Source: Firmicutes bacterium UBA3572 (lineage in GTDB: Bacteria > Bacillota > Desulfotomaculia > Desulfotomaculales > Desulforudaceae). Taken from it: a stretch of 64,000 nucleotides of DNA. The stretch is from NCBI GenBank assembly GCA_002375985.1, contig DFNH01000036.1, forward strand, positions 50,319-114,318. The letters run 5' to 3'. The notes beneath the pieces were generated by a model. It saw only the letters and a program-made list of their open reading frames with translations. It was not told the origin of the DNA and made no database searches. Shown piece by piece: positions 61,765 through 64,000 of the stretch (the stretch's first letter is position 1; the number at the start of each line of letters is the position of its first letter). The position numbers were made by a program, and so were the translations under genes.

Positions 61765-62000
61765 TTGCAAAAAAGTACCTCTCTGTTAACATACGCGGTG
61801 CGCTTACGAGCTCTACTTTACAAATGCATCATGCCGCTAGTTGCGAAAAACAAAGAATTTAAAGCCCTGCACCACTATTATACAGCGCGGGCGGAAAACC
61901 CGCTGACAGTTCAGTGCTTTCATTACAGGATGCAGCCTAAAAAGCTACCGCATTGCATGGCAAACAATTTTCTACTCAGATTACGCTGACCGCAGAATAC
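61765..62000 (+). pseudogene. Transposase remnant, IS110-like
   Basis: The segment LRALLYKCIMPLVAKNKEFKALHHYYTARAENPL, split by the reading frame, resembles the C-terminal part of IS110/IS116/IS902 transposases. The frame is lost after NPL; a +1 shifted frame then reads SAFITGCSLKSYRIAW, similar to the next family segment. No start of the transposase, no partner end and no target repeat were found. It is a decayed fragment in a low-GC patch. Confidence 0.45.
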
Positions 62001-62356
62001 TGTAATGTTTATTGACAATAGGAGCACGGAGAAGCCAATCGCTAATTTCACACCATACAGGCAAAGACCCTGCAAAGGAGACTTTAACTGGCCTCTACCC
62101 CTGGGTAGGTAGAATGAAGGAATGTAAAGGGCCGTAAAGGACCCTGTGAGACGTGGGAGGGTAAACCACCAAGGGTAATGTGGAGATCCAATGTGCCAAT
62201 ATATTTTTCCAGATGCACGACCCTTGAGTGAAGGTACCTCATACTAAGAATTTCTTCAAGTTCTATCAAGCACCCAATTTATCGATGGTGGCGAAATTCT
62301 AAGAATGAGTGAATATATGTAAGAAAAACTTATTTTATAGAAGGAGTGGTATCTTT
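62001..62356. other. Non-coding AT-rich stretch
   Basis: Between the transposase remnant and the hypothetical gene I see no gene. The purine-rich part 62090-62200 has no clear family. Confidence 0.4.
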
Positions 62357-62689
62357 ATGGTATTTGAGGTTTATGTTCCAAAAAGCAGGGGCGCGGAGGC
62401 CAAGTTTCGGCCCATAGTCAGACTATCTAAGAGTTCCATCGTCTTGAACAAAATCTCTCGCCAGAAAATTAACAGCCGGTACCTGGAGTTGGCTTTTGAC
62501 CCGGAAAAACGAATAATCCGGATTCGACCCGCAGATCCCAATAACGAAGCGGCTATGGAGCTGAAAAAAACCAAAATCTACGCCAAGGGGTTCTTCAAAA
62601 ACTTCGGCATCGAAAGCCAGGGCAAGTTTGAAGCCCGCTACGACGAAAAAGAAAACGCGCTGTACGTGCAGCTCAATGAAAAAACCTGA
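62357..62689 (+). CDS. Conserved hypothetical protein
   Basis: A 110-aa basic protein (KFRPIVRLSKSSIVLNKISRQKINSRYLELAFDPEKRIIRIRPA; KKTKIYAKGFFKNFGI) with a predicted beta-rich fold. Similar short proteins occur in related Clostridia as far as I recall, but no function is known. ATG at 62357 with AAGGAG 10 nt upstream; the short extension before it lacks a site. It faces htpX. Confidence 0.7.
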   Translation: MVFEVYVPKSRGAEAKFRPIVRLSKSSIVLNKISRQKINSRYLELAFDPEKRIIRIRPADPNNEAAMELKKTKIYAKGFFKNFGIESQGKFEARYDEKENALYVQLNEKT

Positions 62690-62747
62690 CCCCGGCGTGC
62701 GCCAGGGTCAGGTCAATCAAGCGCTGGACTTACCCCGCTTTACCGCT

Positions 62748-63626
62748 TTAAAGCTGCTGCAAACGGCGGATCCGATCATCCAGGTCGGGGTGGCTCGAAA
62801 ACAGGTAGGCGAAACCTTTCTTGCCGCCATTGATTTTCAAGGTTTGCAGGGCCGGCTGCCCGGTATCGACCCGCTCCACATGCCGCTTGAGCGCCGTCAG
62901 GGCACTGATCATCTTCTCCTTGCCCGCCAGCTTGGCCCCGCCGCTGTCCGCACGATACTCTCGGTGCCTGGAGTAGGCCAAGACCGCGATGCTGCCCAGA
63001 ATCGAGAACAGGATCTGGAAAACAATGATCGACGCGATATGCACGATCCCGGCGATTTCGCTGCGCACCATATTGGAGACGGCGTAAGCGACGACCCGCG
63101 ACAGGAAAACCACGAAAGTGTTGATAACCCCCTGCACCAAGGTCATCGTGACCATATCCCCGTTAGCGATGTGGGCCACTTCGTGGGCAATCACACCTTC
63201 GACGGCCTTGGTGTCCATACTGGCCAAAAGACCGCTGGATACGGCCACCAGACTGCGGCTCTTGGACGGGCCGGTAGCGAAAGCATTTACCTCGGGAGAC
63301 TGATAGATGCCCACTTCCGGCATCACCTTCAACCCGGCGCGGCGGGACATCTCGTAGACCATTTCCACCAACTGGCGCTCCTGGGCCGTCAGGCTGCCCT
63401 GCGGGTTGAGCACCTTGACCCGCAGCATTCGCTTGGCCATCCACCGCGACAAAGCCAACGAAATAAAAGCACCGGAAAAACCAATGACCGCGGCAAATAC
63501 CAACAAGCTACCGTAATTAATCCCGTGTGCTTCTACATAGCGGCCGACACCCAACACGCTGGTCACAATGACGATTGTGGTTAACACCAGCAGGTTAACC
63601 AGCAAGAATACCCCGATCCTTCTCAT
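62748..63626 (-). CDS. htpX: Membrane zinc metalloprotease HtpX
   Basis: A 292-aa M48B protease for quality control of membrane proteins. Two N-terminal helices (~5-28, ~38-60) precede the zinc site HEVAH at residues 148-152, and the third ligand lies in the EYRADSGGAKLAG segment. Two more hydrophobic segments follow the site (~158-215). ATG with GGGAGG 6 nt upstream. Confidence 0.96.
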   Translation of the reverse strand: MRRIGVFLLVNLLVLTTIVIVTSVLGVGRYVEAHGINYGSLLVFAAVIGFSGAFISLALSRWMAKRMLRVKVLNPQGSLTAQERQLVEMVYEMSRRAGLKVMPEVGIYQSPEVNAFATGPSKSRSLVAVSSGLLASMDTKAVEGVIAHEVAHIANGDMVTMTLVQGVINTFVVFLSRVVAYAVSNMVRSEIAGIVHIASIIVFQILFSILGSIAVLAYSRHREYRADSGGAKLAGKEKMISALTALKRHVERVDTGQPALQTLKINGGKKGFAYLFSSHPDLDDRIRRLQQL

Positions 63627-63851
63627 AACATACCTCCCTTACTAGTGCTTTTTAAGGTGCTGGTGACATACAAGCCACACCCCGGCAACTCTCTCCAACC
63701 CTGAATCATTTTATCTCCCACAATATTGGATATTCAAGTCAGGACCGGCCTTGGTAGGACCCTGGAACGAAGCCTATTCGCAAAGTACCCACGAAAAATG
63801 CGGCCTGCCAACTGCATACAGTCCGCAAAGCCGCACTATACGTTGCTTTCT

Positions 63852-63926
63852 TGGTGGGCGGAGCAGGAATTGAACCTGCGACCTTCTGCGCGTCAAGCAG
63901 ACGTTCTCCCACTGAACTACCCGCCC
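63852..63926 (-). tRNA. tRNA-Val (anticodon GAC)
   Basis: A full cloverleaf: acceptor GGGCGGG/TCCGCCC (one G-U), D-stem GTTC/GAAC, anticodon stem TCTGC/GCAGA with loop TTGACGC (anticodon GAC), T-stem GCAGG/CCTGC and an encoded CCA end. It reads GUC and GUU. Confidence 0.95.
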
Positions 63927-64000
63927 GCGTGTCATTTCCCATTATGCCCGAGTTCGCCTCGTTTGTCAAGCAAGCCGGGGCTCTAGGTCAAGAAGTGTGG

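Noticed and set aside
62084..62269. 61-codon minus-strand open frame
   Set aside because: No ribosome-binding site or family similarity, and it is in a degraded AT-rich region.
1..64000. CRISPR array, prophage or intact insertion sequence
   Set aside because: No regularly spaced direct repeats, phage structural genes or complete transposase were seen.

Overview
The window is an ordinary chromosomal segment of a high-GC, spore-forming Firmicute. The most likely group is Clostridia of the Peptococcaceae / Desulfotomaculum-Pelotomaculum-Desulforudis type. This is inferred from gene content and order: Firmicute-specific sporulation or housekeeping genes (ymxH, mlpA, a ylxY/PdaB-like deacetylase, yunB, ytxC, ylxQ, rnpM), Gram-positive RNA regulators (M-box, T-box, L20-type leader), strong Shine-Dalgarno sites with many GTG/TTG starts, and a two-gene sufC-sufB system. 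No 16S rRNA gene is present, so the species cannot be read directly. Most genes lie on the minus strand, so transcription runs mainly from high to low coordinates.

Layout. 0-4.7 kb: a ClpP-fold protease with a coupled 60-aa protein, then ymxH, a membrane protein, dut, mlpA and the deacetylase. 4.7-16.2 kb: the classical rimP-nusA-rnpM-ylxQ-infB-rbfA-nrnA-truB-ribF-[two unknown small genes]-rpsO-pnp superoperon. 16.3-23 kb: trxA, an FmdB zinc ribbon, a protein with three tandem XRE domains, yunB, two mgtE magnesium transporters behind an M-box riboswitch, and tyrS. 23-34.3 kb: a class A PBP, then on the minus strand a NIF3-like gene, a U32 peptidase, mutS2, a DUF89 protein, sufC and sufB. 34.3-45.8 kb: a probable 6S-like RNA, zapA, pheT, pheS with its attenuator, an rRNA methyltransferase, a KtrA-like protein, rplT-rpmI-infC, thrS with its T-box, a DUF445 protein and ytxC. 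45.9-53.1 kb: a HAD hydrolase, a complete branched-chain amino acid ABC transporter (livHMGF plus binding protein) and an NSS-family sodium symporter. 53.4-64 kb: an old-yellow-enzyme fragment, recD2, a hydantoinase B/A pair, a CBS-DRTGG pyrophosphatase, a gene-poor AT-rich patch with a transposase remnant, a conserved hypothetical gene, htpX and tRNA-Val.

The strongest unexpected signal is upstream of pheST. There is a promoter, an 18-codon open frame with four Phe codons, and an intrinsic terminator. This looks like ribosome-mediated attenuation of the enteric pheM type, in a lineage where T-boxes normally control this operon. Other points of interest are the tandem mgtE pair with a domain-reduced copy, the three-XRE regulator, a repeat-flanked insertion between the thrS T-box and thrS, a 30-nt inverted repeat carrying a DnaA-box sequence at two distant loci, and two unannotated small-gene pairs. 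No CRISPR array, prophage or intact insertion sequence was seen, and no clearly new multi-gene system can be claimed.
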